Made by a program: the position numbers and the translations under genes. From positions 187,901,520 to 187,965,519 of the forward strand of contig NC_089491.1 in NCBI RefSeq assembly GCF_036850765.1: a stretch of DNA of 64,000 nucleotides, given 5' to 3'. The notes below the pieces were generated by a model, which was given only the letters and a program-made list of their open reading frames with translations, was not told where the DNA came from and did no database searches. This document shows positions 22,328 to 33,182 of the stretch, one piece after another. Source of the DNA: Saccopteryx bilineata. Its lineage: Eukaryota > Chordata > Mammalia > Chiroptera > Emballonuridae. Position 1 is the stretch's first letter, and each line of letters begins with the position of its first letter.

Positions 22328-22562
22328 AAAAAAAATGTATTTATTCAGTGAGAAGAAAGGAGGCAGAGAGATAGACTACTGCATGCTCCCTGACCAGGAT
22401 CTACCTGGAAAGCCCACTGAGGGCGATGCTCTGCCCATCTGGGACACTGTCCCATTGCTCAGCAACCGAGCTGTTTTTAGCACCTGAGGCAGAGGCCAAG
22501 AGCCATCCTCAGCACCCAGGGCCAACTTGCTCCAATTGAACCATGACTGCAGGAGGGGGGGG

Positions 22563-22606
<44 letters not shown>

Positions 22607-22729
22607 AGTAAGAAGGGCAGGGGAGGAGAAGTAGATGGGTGCCTCTCCTGTGTGCCCTGACCAAGAATCAAACCCAGGACATCCATATGCCAGGCTGATA
22701 CTCTACCATTGAGTCAACCAGACAGGGCC
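22328..22729 (-). mobile_element. SINE-A, older copy with expanded GA/CT tract
   Basis: A full-length but diverged SINE-A in reverse. The head at 22,729-22,660 is altered ('CCTGTCTGGTTGACTCAATG'). The internal (CT)n is expanded (GA run 22,563-22,610), and the A-rich tail is at 22,330. It lies 38 bases before the ERV 5' LTR. Confidence 0.9.
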
Positions 22730-22767
22730 ATTTATCAGGTTTTATCTAAACTCTTATAGTTCATTAT

Positions 22768-23564
22768 AATAGGGAAAACTCAAGAGTTAAGATTTATTTT
22801 GAGTAGTGGTAGCTTTGGTTATGGTCAGTGGGCTTAACAGTTAATGCAAGTAAAGGCTTTGTTCCAGGAACAGGGATACCCAAACAGCCTACATCAGTGG
22901 TCCCCAATCCCCGGGGCCGCGGACTGATACCGGTCCGCAGAGAAAGAATAAATAACTTACATTATTTTTGTTTTATTTATATTTAAGTCTGAACGATGTT
23001 TTATTTTTAAAAAATGACCAGATTCCCTCTGTTACATCTGTCTAAGACTTACTCTTGATGCTTGTCTCGTCACATGATACATTTATCTGTCCCACCCTAA
23101 AGGCTGGTCCGTGAAAATATTTTCTGACATTGAACCGGTCCGTGGCCCAAAAAAGGTTGGGGACCACTGGCCTACATGACTTAACAAGGTCTGCAATTAA
23201 TACACTTTTGTGCCCCAGGAGGGCTGCCAGCTATCCACCTTTGTGTCCCAGCAGACTGCAGGTAGTCCACCTTTGTGCCCCAGAGGTTTGCTAGCAAAGC
23301 CTTTGTGCTCCAAGGACAGAAGGCCTGCTGACTATAATCCAGTTAACATGAACTATGATCTGATTAACTCTCCCTTGAAATTCCAAAACCCTTACCTTTT
23401 CTTCCCCTTATAAAGTGGTTGGCTGTGGATAGGGGATTGAGAACATGACTCCACCTCCTCAGATCACTGGCCATCTGAATAAAATGTCCATAAAAGATTC
23501 AGTCCTTGTCTCTACTTATTTGGCTGAACTGGTGACAGCATGAACTGTGATATTTTCAGTTTCA
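22768..23564 (+). repeat. ERV 5' LTR, interrupted by a hAT MITE
   Basis: Aligns along its length with the 3' LTR, sharing 'CAGTGGGCTTAA', 'AGGCTTTGTTCC', 'TCCAAGGACAGAA' and 'CTATGATCTGATTA'. A TATA-like TATAAAG is at 23,409 and a polyadenylation signal AATAAA at 23,478. Without the 275-base MITE and one copy of its duplication it is about 514 bases, close to the 503 of the 3' LTR. The two LTRs differ at many sites, indicating great age. Confidence 0.88.
22895..23169 (+). mobile_element. hAT-type MITE (copy 1) in the ERV LTR
   Basis: Perfect 13-base terminal inverted repeats, CAGTGGTCCCCAA and TTGGGGACCACTG, with a perfect 8-base target duplication GCCTACAT at 22,887-22,894 and 23,170-23,177. 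Eight-base duplications with CA..TG ends are the mark of hAT transposition. No coding capacity. The same family recurs at 56,205-56,496. Confidence 0.96.
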
Positions 23565-24500
23565 TTTCTGTTGACTCTGGTGGAACAACTTTGGGACTCT
23601 CTGGAATGTCTGCATATTTAGCGGGGAGTCCCCTTGGCTGTCTGGACTGGGGTGGGGAGCAGAGCAGATTTGTAGACTCCTTAGCAGCTGCTGAGTGAAT
23701 TCACTGGACGACTCTCTTCCTCTGATTCCTGGCACCCTCCATTGCCTTTACTTCTGATTGAATTGCTGCACTTTTTGATTTTTATGACCTAAATTGGTCA
23801 TCTGGTTTAGATGCCTTCTGGTTTTGTTACCAGAACAAGCTGAAGTGTTTCCTCTCACCCTTTTATTGCCAATTTATGAAAGATAAGGACTGAGTAGGTA
23901 TAAGAACATCTTTAACCAAGATTGCTAGCAACTTGAGAAGGCAGAGGATGTATGTCTGAAAAACTGCCTTGACCGTCCCAGCCGACTGGAAGATTAGTCA
24001 TTAATTATGGAGCATACAGTTAAACACATGGTGGAGTGCAGGTGGGTGGGACCTGGCATGTAGGAATATCCCCTGGACACTTGCTTGACATGAGCGATGG
24101 CCTTATAGGTGTTCTTTAACTTGGTCTCCAGGGCATTGGCATCTTGACTTCTTGGGGACCCATCTGTAAAACAACTCCCTACTTTTCTCTGAAGAACAGA
24201 ATGCACAGATTATATTGTTTATAAGATGTGCTATTTATTCATGCTAAGAATTATTATTACTGAACGCTTTATCCTCTTACACTTGGTAGGACATGAAACA
24301 AAGATTACTTATGGGTTATTTTCTAAGCTATGAATATATAGTAGTTAAACTCTAATATCCTATTAACCTCTTACAGTTTCTTTGGGGGTGGGATATTTCG
24401 GAGCTCTGTCTAGCAGAATGGAGATAAGAAAACTTTATTTCAGGAAATAGCCCTTTGGCAAATTTTGGATGACCGGTAGACCTTTGCTCATGGATCCATG
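23565..24500 (+). other. ERV leader region, no reading frame
   Basis: Sequence between the 5' LTR and the first gag-like block. A canonical primer-binding site was not recognised directly after the LTR. No conserved coding was seen. Confidence 0.5.
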
Positions 24501-25810
24501 ACTAGAAGAACATGGTTTATTATTGTAACATTGTTTGGCTTACATATAACTTGGACTTAAGAGAGTGCTGGCCACTAAACAGGTCTCTGAATTACTATAC
24601 TAAATTGCCATTGGAGTTGTTGTTTTGTCAAAGATCAGGGATATGGGATGAAATACCTTATGTACAAGCTTTTATAACTTTATATAATAGGCTACAGAGT
24701 CAAAAGGAATTAGGATTAATGGTCTGGGGAAAAGGAAATATACCTGTCCAGGAAGATCAGGATGTTTTGGATGCTAAAAATAGGGCCAGGGTTCCTGTGC
24801 TCTTCCAGTGTAAGAGGATTATCCTCCTTACTCAGCTGTGGGAGCCAAAGGATGGGAGCCTGAGCTAGCCTCTCTATCCCAGACCTGTCAGGGAACCAAA
24901 TTTTGTGAAAAACAAGCTCTTACCCAGGCAGAGCAATACTTTTTGCAAAGACTTCCTGTGGGAATAGAGCCAGAGAACCAACCAATGGGTATTATTGGGC
25001 ACATACTTTGTTTTCTGCATCTGATCTGTTTAACTGGAAAGCTCAAATCCATCCTACAGGGATGACCCTACTAAATGATTGACTTAATTATATAAATTTT
25101 TGCCACCCACCAACCCAGTTGGGCAAATATATAAGCTTTACTGAATATCTTATGAGGGATGAATGAAGGTTGGTATTGGATAAAGCAAAAGGAGAAACTC
25201 AGACTGTACTCAGAGACTGTACTTAAAAAGGCCAAATGAAGTTTCTAACCTGACTCCGGATGCCTTTAACAGAGCCTGACTGAGATCCTGATGGGGTTGG
25301 GCTTCCTCTCCTAGAGCCTTATAAAAGATTCATCCTTGAGAACTTGAAGGAAGGAGTCCCTGAACAGAAAAGTCTAAATATGGTGAAGGTGGTACAGCAA
25401 AAACCCTCTGAGGACCCCTCTGAATGTATTGAAAGAATCTACCAGGCCTAGAGAAGATGCCCTGATTTAGATCTGCAAGCCTCCGGAAATATTAGAATGA
25501 TAAATGTGATCTTTATCTCCTAGAGTGCACTGGATATCAGAAAGAAACTTCAGAAGTTAGAGGAAGGAATAGGCATGAGCCCTTTCCAATCAGTAGACAT
25601 TGCCTTTAAAGTTTATAATAATAGAGACAGAAGAAGGCCAAAATGGCCACCATTTTCTTGGGTCAGGACTCAGGTCAGCTCCATCAGCAGCAAGAGGTGC
25701 CCAGCCCCGATCTGGCTCTCTCACGGCTGATATTGCAAAGGAAAGGGGCACTGGAAAGATAAGTGTGCCAAGCGAGGGAAAAGGAAGCCAGAGTCAGAAA
25801 ACTTGAAAGT
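24501..25810 (+). pseudogene. ERV gag remnant
   Basis: 24,512-24,868 is open and capsid-like by position. At about 25,382-25,447 a frame reads 'VVQQKPSEDPSECIERIYQA', the gammaretroviral capsid major-homology-like segment, and then stops. At about 25,735-25,785 a CxxC..GHW..KC layout ('YCKGKGHWKDKCAKRG' across a frame with no introns) corresponds to a single nucleocapsid zinc knuckle. Many stops and shifts separate these blocks. Confidence 0.75.
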
Positions 25811-25951
25811 TATGCTGGGGAAAGAGAACAGCTCCATCAATGACCGACAGGGCCCAGAGGTTCAATCACTACAACCACTTATTATAGTCACATCTCCCCT
25901 CATCCCCCAGAAACCTTGGGTGATACTAACATGAGGGGACAAATTGTAGAC

Positions 25952-26280
25952 CAGGGATTCCCATACTTTTTACACAGGGGGCCAGTTCACTGTCCCTCAG
26001 ACCGTTAGAGGGCTGGACTATAAAAAAAACTATGAACAAATCCCTATGCACACTGCACATATCTTATTTTAAAGTTAAAAAACAAAATGGGAACAAATAC
26101 AATATTTAAAATAAAGAACCAGTAAATTTAAATCAACAAACTGACCAGTATTTCAATGGGAACTATGTTCCTCTCACTGACCACCAATGAAAGAGGTGCC
26201 TCTTCCGAAAGTGCGGCGGGGGCCAGGTAAATGGCCTCAGGGCTGCATGCGGCCCGCAGGCCATAGTTTGGGGACCCCTG
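25952..26280 (+). mobile_element. hAT-type MITE of a second family, inside the ERV
   Basis: Starts CAGGGATTCCCATACT and ends AGTTTGGGGACCCCTG (imperfect terminal inverted repeats), with a perfect 8-base duplication TTGTAGAC at 25,944-25,951 and 26,281-26,288. The interior is AT-rich in its first half, and a GC-rich block 'CTGCATGCGGCCCGCAGGCC' precedes the right end. Different from the family at 22,895 and 56,205. Confidence 0.94.
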
Positions 26281-26288
26281 TTGTAGAC

Positions 26289-27640
26289 TTTTAGACTGAT
26301 ACCAAAGCGACATATTCTATGGTCAATGGACCCCCAACTGAGTCCTCATGATGAGCTATAACTGTACTTGGAATTTCTGGGAGTCTTGAAAAGGACACTG
26401 AGGTAGCTAAAGGAAATGATCTGGCTAACTGAGCAGCAAAAGAGGCTGCTAAGGGAACACTTATAATGCCTTTGGTACCTGTTCTAGATTCATCACATTT
26501 CAGCCCTAAGTATTTGACTGCAGACTTTGAGAAAGCTAAGAGCTGGGGTTTTGATGAAGAGGGCTCCAGTAGTAGATGGAGAAAGAAGGAGAAAGGAGTT
26601 ATACTGCTTCCTGAATATTTAGTGGAGCCAGTCATAAGCATTCACATGATGGGAACGATTCATTGACCACCTATATTAAACCATGGCACATGGGTCCTGA
26701 GTTTCTAAGGCCATATGAAAAATAATAGCTAGATGTGTTGTGTGCCAGAGAAACAACCCAACACAGGTAGATCCTCATAAGAAGAAAGAAGGGAAACAAT
26801 ACCAAGGACGGTGTCCTTTTGAGGAATGGCAAATAGACTACCCAGATGCTGAGGGTCCGAGGATGGAAATATCTGCTAGTCCTGATACTTTTTCAAGATG
26901 GTTAGAAGCCTGTCCTCCCAGCACCGAGAGATCCTCAGAGGTGGCGAGAGCCCTGCTGAAGGGAGTAAATCTACACTGCAGCCCACCTAGAGGCATCCAG
27001 AGTGATAATGGACCTGCTTTTGTTTCAGAAATTACACAGAAAGTAAAATTTTAGGATGCAAATGAAGAACTCATGCTTCTGAGAAAGTGGAGAAAATGAA
27101 TCACACCTTGAAGAATATAGCCAAAATGTGCTGAGAAACTCATGTCCACTGGGACCAAGTCTTACCCATTGCCCTGCTCAGGGTAAGAGCAGCTCTTTGA
27201 AGTAGTATTCAGTTGAGTCCCTAAGAAGTTGTGTTACCAGCAGCCATTTCAGACTACAGTTGGGGTGAGAGGCATGTATGTAGACCAAGAAATGAAGGTG
27301 AACTATGTACAATACTTAAGTCAGACCTCAGCTGTGATTCACCACCTTGGTTGTGTTAGGTCTCTTCCCCCAGGTCTGCAACATCCCTTTGAGCCTGGAG
27401 AAAAGGTGCTACTCAAGACCTGGAAGTCAGGATCCCTAGAGAGCAGTGAGAGGAAAAGTGTACTGGACCTTGGGCTTTACTGCTCACCACCTGACCTTGG
27501 TGAGACTGGCAGGGATACAGCTTTGGACTCATCACAGCAGAGTGGAGAAAGCATGGGAAGAGCAGTGGACTGCTGAGCCACAAGGAGCCTGGACAGTCAT
27601 TTTTCAAAAACAATGACTTAGAATTTATTCCTTTCAAACA
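26289..27640 (+). pseudogene. ERV pol remnant: RNase H end and integrase
   Basis: About 26,415-26,455 reads 'GNDLAN', a stop, then 'AAKEAA', the usual end of gammaretroviral RNase H. Integrase follows. A CVVC zinc-binding pair is at about 26,735. The core (26,740-27,054) has 'GRCPFEEWQIDY' (first Asp) and 'GIQSDNGPAFVSE' (second Asp). A C-terminal part at 27,385-27,450 reads 'HPFEPGEKVLLKTWKS'. The reading frame is broken between these parts. Protease and RT are not found between gag and here, so a large deletion preceded or accompanied decay. Confidence 0.85.
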
Positions 27641-27907
27641 GGATGAAAATATCTGGGTCTAAATATTTCGGACTTTTGTCTTGCAGGAGGAACCTACATC
27701 AAACAAACTTTCAGTCTGTATCTTGTAGGTATCTGTATCCCCCAGAACTTGTCTCAGCATGTCCCTAAGACCTACTTTGATGTTTACCTGTGGTAACACT
27801 AAGGGATGGGAAGCGTTCTCTTTAAACATGTTCAGCAGTAAAATGATTACATCCATATGAAATTAATCTTATAGAAATGAGATAGTTTAAAGCTAACAGT
27901 GGGGGAA

Positions 27908-28410
27908 TGATAGGTGGAACTCAAGAGTTAAAATTTTAGCTTGCGTAATGCTGGCTTTGGTTATAGACAGTGGGCTTAATGGTTAATGCAAGCAAAGGCT
28001 TTGTTCCTGGAACTGAGGTATCTGAACAAGCCTATGTGACTCAACAAGATCTGCAAGTATTACACTTTAGTGCCCCAGGAGAGCTATGAGTGATCTACTT
28101 TTGTGCCCCAGGGGTTTGCAAGCAAAGCCTCTGTACTCCAAGGACAGAAAGCCTGCTGATCATAATCCAATTACCTTTGACTATGATCTGATTACCTCTC
28201 CCTTGAAATTCCAAAGCCCTTATCTACCCTTTTCTTACCCTTATGAAAAGGTTGCCTGGGAGTAGGGGTTTGAGACAGATTGGGAATGTAACCCCCATCT
28301 CCTCAGATCACAGACCATCTGAATAAAGCTCCCATCAAAGATTAAATCTATGCCTCCATTTATTTGGCTAAATTGGTGACAGGCAGTATAAACTGATATT
28401 TCTGGTTTCA
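27908..28410 (+). repeat. ERV 3' LTR
   Basis: Starts TGATAGGTGGAACTCAAGAG just after a purine-rich AGTGGGGGAA and ends near GGTTTCA. The AATAAA polyadenylation signal is at 28,322. Colinear with the 5' LTR except for the MITE found only in that copy, which shows the MITE arrived after proviral integration. Confidence 0.88.
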
Positions 28411-29204
28411 TTTCGAATTCCAATTTTTTAGATGAGGACACTGAAGCCTAAAGAGGTCAATTACATGCTGAAAATTCCACAGATAGTTCTGTCTTGCTTC
28501 TCTGTGGTCTCAGGCATTGCATTGAGCTTGTCCATTCTCGTGGGAGGAATGTTCAGTGTCAGATGCAAGCATAGAGACCTCATTACAAGACTGTGAGGTC
28601 AGAGTTGCTCAAGGCAAGAATGGGATGGCTAAAAAAAATATGGGCAAGCTGTTTAGAAGTCCAAAATGTCTTTGCACACAGGTTATATTTTTGCTTAACC
28701 AAGTAGAAACTTCTGGGGTATGTTGGTGAGCTGAGATATCGTACCTTTTGTTATTATTTTTTTAAATCATAGTGTAACAAGACAGACTTATCTGTAATGA
28801 ACATTGCCCAAGTGCAAGGATCACTCTGTCTGGGTTTGGCTAAAGCTGATCTGTCACCTAGCACATCTTTTTAGCAATCCAAAGGAAGACATGGTTTCTG
28901 TCAAATTAAATTTGCTGTAGGAATCAGCTAAGCCCCACAAAAGAGACTGACCTGGTAAGCTGTGTCCAGTTGCCACCAGAATGCTCGGGTCCAAAGGCAA
29001 GGCTCCCTGGTTGAGTGCGACCCATGTGTTTTAGTGAAAAGGGCAATGGAAGAGAGTCAGAAACCTGGGTGCCAGCACCAGTACCCTTTCTTTGACTTCC
29101 TTTCTTCCTGCTAGAAGGGGAGAGGAAGGAAGAGCAGGGAGGTGGGGGAAAGAGGCAGAGTAGGAGGGAGCTTGCTAACCCACACAGTAACTCATCCATG
29201 TCTC
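28411..29204. other. Short MIR fragment, then unassigned DNA
   Basis: 28,425-28,495 looks like the 3' half of a MIR ('TTTTTTAGATGAGGACACTG', 'AAAGAGGTCAATTACATG'). 28,500-29,204 shows nothing recognisable. ORFs here lack known domains. Confidence 0.5.
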
Positions 29205-29335
29205 ACAAGAGTCATTCAAGGGTAGATATTGTTGTACTCTTTTAAGGAGTCTATAGATGGCCATATAACCTGATCACACAGTTGAGTGGTGATGAAGTCC
29301 AGATTCACACCCAGGCCTCTGTGATCGCACAAGTC
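29205..29335 (+). mobile_element. MIR fragment
   Basis: Order of weak MIR landmarks: 'GGTAGATATTGTTGTACTC', 'CCTGATCACACAGTTGAGTGG', 'CAGATTCACACCCAGGCCTC'. Diverged, as expected for MIR. Confidence 0.6.
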
Positions 29336-29774
29336 CATTTTTTCTACTTTACCACTCTGCTCACAGTCGGAAGTAACAGTCTTCTAAAGAGGATAGCTTT
29401 GTGCTCATCAGTGCAGATTAGTGAACTGCTTGTATTGGCAGCATAGCTACTAAACTACTAATGACATAGACAAGGCTGACCTGGGGATGTTCCAACCTTT
29501 CTCATTTTCCATGTTGGGCATGCGAGCCCAGAGGGAGGAAAGCAACTGAGGGAAACACCTTGATGGCAACAAATTGATAAGTAAGCAATGGGGGCCTCAG
29601 TCTTCTGTGGGGAAGAGTCCTGCACAGTTAGGTCCCGGGACCCAGCTGTGCCTCTCACTTGGTTGTGAGACCCTGAGGACAGAGGGTGCCTCCCACTTCT
29701 GTGGAGCCAGAGGTTTGCTCCATTGGTGCTCTACCTGTGTCTTTATCAGTTTGGACAGACAACCTGTTTCAATA

Positions 29775-30140
29775 TGATTACCACAATATATTGGTCCACA
29801 GCCTGGGGCTGAAGCAGCAGAGATTTGTTCTCTCCCAGTTCTGGAGGCTGGAAGTCTAAGCTCAAGGTGTTTGTAGGTTCAGTTCTTTTTGTCACCTCTC
29901 CTCCTGGCTTGTAATGATCACCTTCTTGCCTGTCCTCTCATGGTATTTATTCTGTGTCTCTGAACAGGTATTTTTCTCTGTGTCCAAATCTTTTTTTCTT
30001 GTCAAGATACTGCCCATATTGGATTACAGCCTTATTTAATTACTTCTTTAAAGGTATACTCTTCAAATATAATCACATGCTGAAGTACTGGGGGTTAGGG
30101 GTTAGAATTTTAGGAGGACACAATTCAGTCCATAACATAC
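29775..30140 (-). mobile_element. MLT1-type LTR (ERVL-MaLR relic)
   Basis: The plus strand carries the reverse of an MLT1-like LTR: 'CAGTTCTGGAGGCTGGAAGT', 'CTCCTGGCTTGTAATGA', 'AATTACTTCTTTAAAGG', 'GGGGTTAGAATTTTAGGAGG' and 'ACAATTCAGTCCATAACA' at the end, which is the start of the LTR on the minus strand. An old mammalian relic. Confidence 0.8.
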
Positions 30141-30858
30141 TATATATTGCACAATGTTCTCACATGTTTTCTAAATTTGAATGTCAATGGATATAACATT
30201 TGGATGTTAAAGAACATAGCAAGGGTATGGAAAATTAGATAAAGCTTTTTCATGAAACGTAAAACACTTCCAAACACTATGGGAACCCACTAAAAAAATG
30301 TATACCATTGGCCTTCAAATCTAAAGCAAATTTATACTGGGAAGTGAGTGAAGAGAAAGGTGTCTGTGGTGACTCTGGCCAGGGCTCAGGTTAGAACTTT
30401 CGGTTAGTGCCACACCAGCCTGGCCCACCATGCCCATGTATAGGGCTCCAGCACAAATGCGCCCCAAAGAATTGTTATTCCAAAGAATGTGATGTTAAAG
30501 AAGAAAGCCTTGAAGGGAACCAGGACAGCATGGAAAAACAAACAGAGATTGTTGGACTTCCTCACACTTATTTTAATATATTTATTTTGAATATTTATGG
30601 GGAAGATATGGCATTAATATCTTTTCAGAGCTCATGTCTTGACTTTCTGGTGCTAGTGTCTAAAAATCTTGTCAATAGTTGCATGCTAGGCCTCAACTTC
30701 TTTCTTGACAAAACCCCAAGGGAGAATCAGAATTGAGGGTGAAGGTTTGGGTGTATTTTGTCTATGCAGATTTGGAGGGGGGGAGAATGAAGTTGGTGGC
30801 AGAAATTTTAATTTATGTTATTTTGGGGTGATAATTCTGAGTTTTAATGACAACTATT
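30141..30858. other. Unassigned DNA
   Basis: About 0.7 kb between an MLT1 relic and a SINE-A. The 109-codon ORF at 30,407 has no recognisable domain and is probably chance. Confidence 0.45.
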
Positions 30859-30876
30859 AGATTTATTGTAAATTTT

Positions 30877-31229
30877 ATTTTTCTTTCTTTTTTTTTCTTT
30901 TTTTAATTGAGAGTAAGGGAGGCAGAGAGATAGATTCCCGCATGCACCGTGACCAACCCATCCCACAAGCCCCCTACAAGGCGATGCTCTGCCCATCTGG
31001 GGCTTGGCAACCAAGTGCTTTTCAGAGCCTGCAGTGAGGCCATGGAGCCATCCTGAGCACCTAGGGCCAACTCACTGGAATCAATGGAGCCATAGCTGCT
31101 GGAGGGGAGAAGGGGGAGAAGGATGGAGAAGCAGATGGCCGCTTCTCCTGTGTGCCCTGACTGAGAATCAAACCCAGGACAAACACAGGCTGGGCTGACA
31201 CTCTACCACAGAGTCAACTGACCAGGGCC
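30877..31229 (-). mobile_element. SINE-A, old full-length copy
   Basis: A diverged SINE-A in reverse, with the head at 31,229-31,160 ('GGCCCTGGTCAGTTGACTC'). Target duplications AGATTTATTGTAAATTTT (30,859-30,876) and AGATTTACTGTAAATTTT (31,230-31,247) differ by one base. Confidence 0.93.
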
Positions 31230-31247
31230 AGATTTACTGTAAATTTT

Positions 31248-32311
31248 CAATGTGGAAAATTAAGGTAAGTATACAAAAAAATTGAAATTCCTTCTAGGGA
31301 CAATTTTATGTTTCCATCCCAACTATATAAAATATATAGTGGATAATGTTTGCTTATATAAATATATGTAGATAAACATGCATGTGGGTATATATAAAAT
31401 TTGGAAGTTTGTTGTAGAAAAAATATTATACCCCATTCTCATAAAATAATGTGAGTACTTTCCACAACATTATTATTTGAAAATATGATATTTAATAGCT
31501 GCTGAATATTTTATTCTATTTTATGAGTGGATCTGAGTGTACTTAACCAATTCTTTATATTCGGATATTTATGTTTCTCCTTTTGCATCAACCTTGTGAT
31601 AAATATACCTGTACCTACAACTTTGTGGACATCTCTTCTCATTTTCTCACAGCTGTATCTTCTTACAAAGATGTACAGTAAAAGGAAGACTCTTCCTCTT
31701 TGGGGTAGGCACACTTTCTGCCATGACACAGCTACACATATTGCTGTTTTCAAAGGTCTCCTGAAAATTTTGACAGAATTTTAATTTTATTCATTATCAA
31801 AGAACCAACAGTCAAATCTTTCAATGCAAGGGCCACACTTTTCAATTCTAATAGACACCAGACATGTCACTCACTGTCTCTTCTGCCAGGGCAATCCTTG
31901 TCAAGTGTCATAATTCTCCCAGGGTGGGAAGCTCCTATGGTAAAAATGATGTATGAATCAGTACACTTTTGGATGTAAGTGACAGCAACCCAAGACAAGG
32001 GGCTTTGGCAAAAAAGAGCAGCTCACTGGCTTCTGTAACCAGGTGGCTGGCCTCCGTGAGCCTGGTCTGGAGACCTGAACATTCAATTCTTCCCTCCCCA
32101 TTCATTTCTCAGAATGTGTGCCCACATGGTTCTCTCAGACTAATTCCACATAGCTGCCACTGGGGCTGCTGGGAGCACCTAGCTGACATCTGTCCGACTC
32201 TGCTGACAGTGAGGGAAAAGACTTGTCCTTTAAATTCCAAGGAAGGCTTCTGAAGTGACCTCAGTTTAGGTCATCTGCCCATGCACCATGGGCCCTCACT
32301 TTACCAAGTGG
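31248..32311. other. Unassigned AT-rich DNA
   Basis: No gene recognised. Parts of 31,300-31,650 look like an old interspersed repeat, but I cannot name it. Confidence 0.4.
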
Positions 32312-33182
32312 GGGTGATATCTCATTATTGTTTTGATTTACATTTTCCTGATGATTAGTGATGTTGAGCACCTTTTTATGTACCTGGTAGCCATTTGAAT
32401 ATCTTTTTAAGGAAAATATCTATTTTGTTCTGCTCACTTTTTTTTTTTTTTTTACAAGAGAGACAGAGAGAGAGACAGAGAAAGGGACAGATAGACAGGA
32501 AGGGAGAGAGATGAGACTCATCACTTCTTTGTTGAAGTACCTTAGTTGTTCATTGATTGCTTTCTCATATGTGCCTTGACGGGGCGAGGTGGCTATAGCA
32601 GAGCGAGTGATTCCTTGCTCCAGCCAGTGACCTTGGGCTCAAGCCAGTGACCGTGGGGTCATGTCTGTGATCCCATGCTCAAGCTGGCAACCCCACACTC
32701 AAGCTGGATGAGCTGGTGCTCAAGCCAGGGACATCAGGTTTTGAACCTGGGTCCTTGTCCCAGGCCGACATTCTATCCATTGCGTCATTGCCTGGTCAGG
32801 CAGTCTGCTCATTTTTTAATCAGATTGTTTGCTTGTTTGTTTTGTTATTGAGAAATGCATGCTTTATATATTTTGATTATTAACCAAATTTTATTAGATA
32901 TATGGTCTGCAAAATTTTTCTCCCGTTCTGTGGTTATATTTTCATTTTGTTGTTTCTTTTGCTGTGCAAAGGCTTTTAAGTTTGATGTAGTTCCCTTATT
33001 AATTTTTTCTTTTGTTGTTTGTGTTTCTGTGTCATATCAAAAACTCATTTCCAAGACCAATGTTGAGGAGCTTTTTCTCTATGTTTTCTTCTGGGAGTTT
33101 TATAGTAGCAGGTCTATATTTAAAGCTTTGATTCATTTTGATTTAATTTTTATGAATGCCTTATATATATTTTCTTTTTTTT
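32312..33182 (-). mobile_element. L1M 3'-region fragment, split by a SINE-C
   Basis: The antisense L1 landmarks 'TGATATCTCATTATTGTTTT', 'ATTAGTGATGTTGAGCACC', 'AATCAGATTGTTTGCTTG' and 'TGCAAAGGCTTTTAAGTTTG' appear in the usual order. The SINE-C at 32,437-32,803 interrupts it, with TCTGCTCA on both sides. Confidence 0.82.
32437..32803 (-). mobile_element. SINE-C, full-length
   Basis: The minus strand starts 'CTGCCTGACCAGGCAATGAC', has B box 'GGTTCAAAACC', several 'AGCTTGAGC' units, 'CAAGGCACATATGAGAAAGC' and an A tail (T run at 32,437-32,455). Short duplication TCTGCTCA at 32,429-32,436 and 32,804-32,811. Confidence 0.93.

Larger units (their letters stand above)
22768..28410 (+). mobile_element. 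Degenerate class I (gamma-like) endogenous retrovirus with two LTRs
   Basis: An LTR-bounded provirus of about 5.6 kb. The order is 5' LTR, leader, gag remnants (about 24.5-25.8 kb), a gap where protease and RT should be, an RNase H end and integrase remnant (about 26.3-27.6 kb), a polypurine-like AGTGGGGGAATG before 27,908, and the 3' LTR. Env is not recognised. Two hAT MITEs are inserted, one in the 5' LTR and one in the internal region. All frames carry stops and shifts, so it is an old, inert fossil. Assignment to class I rests on the gag and integrase motifs. Confidence 0.88.
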
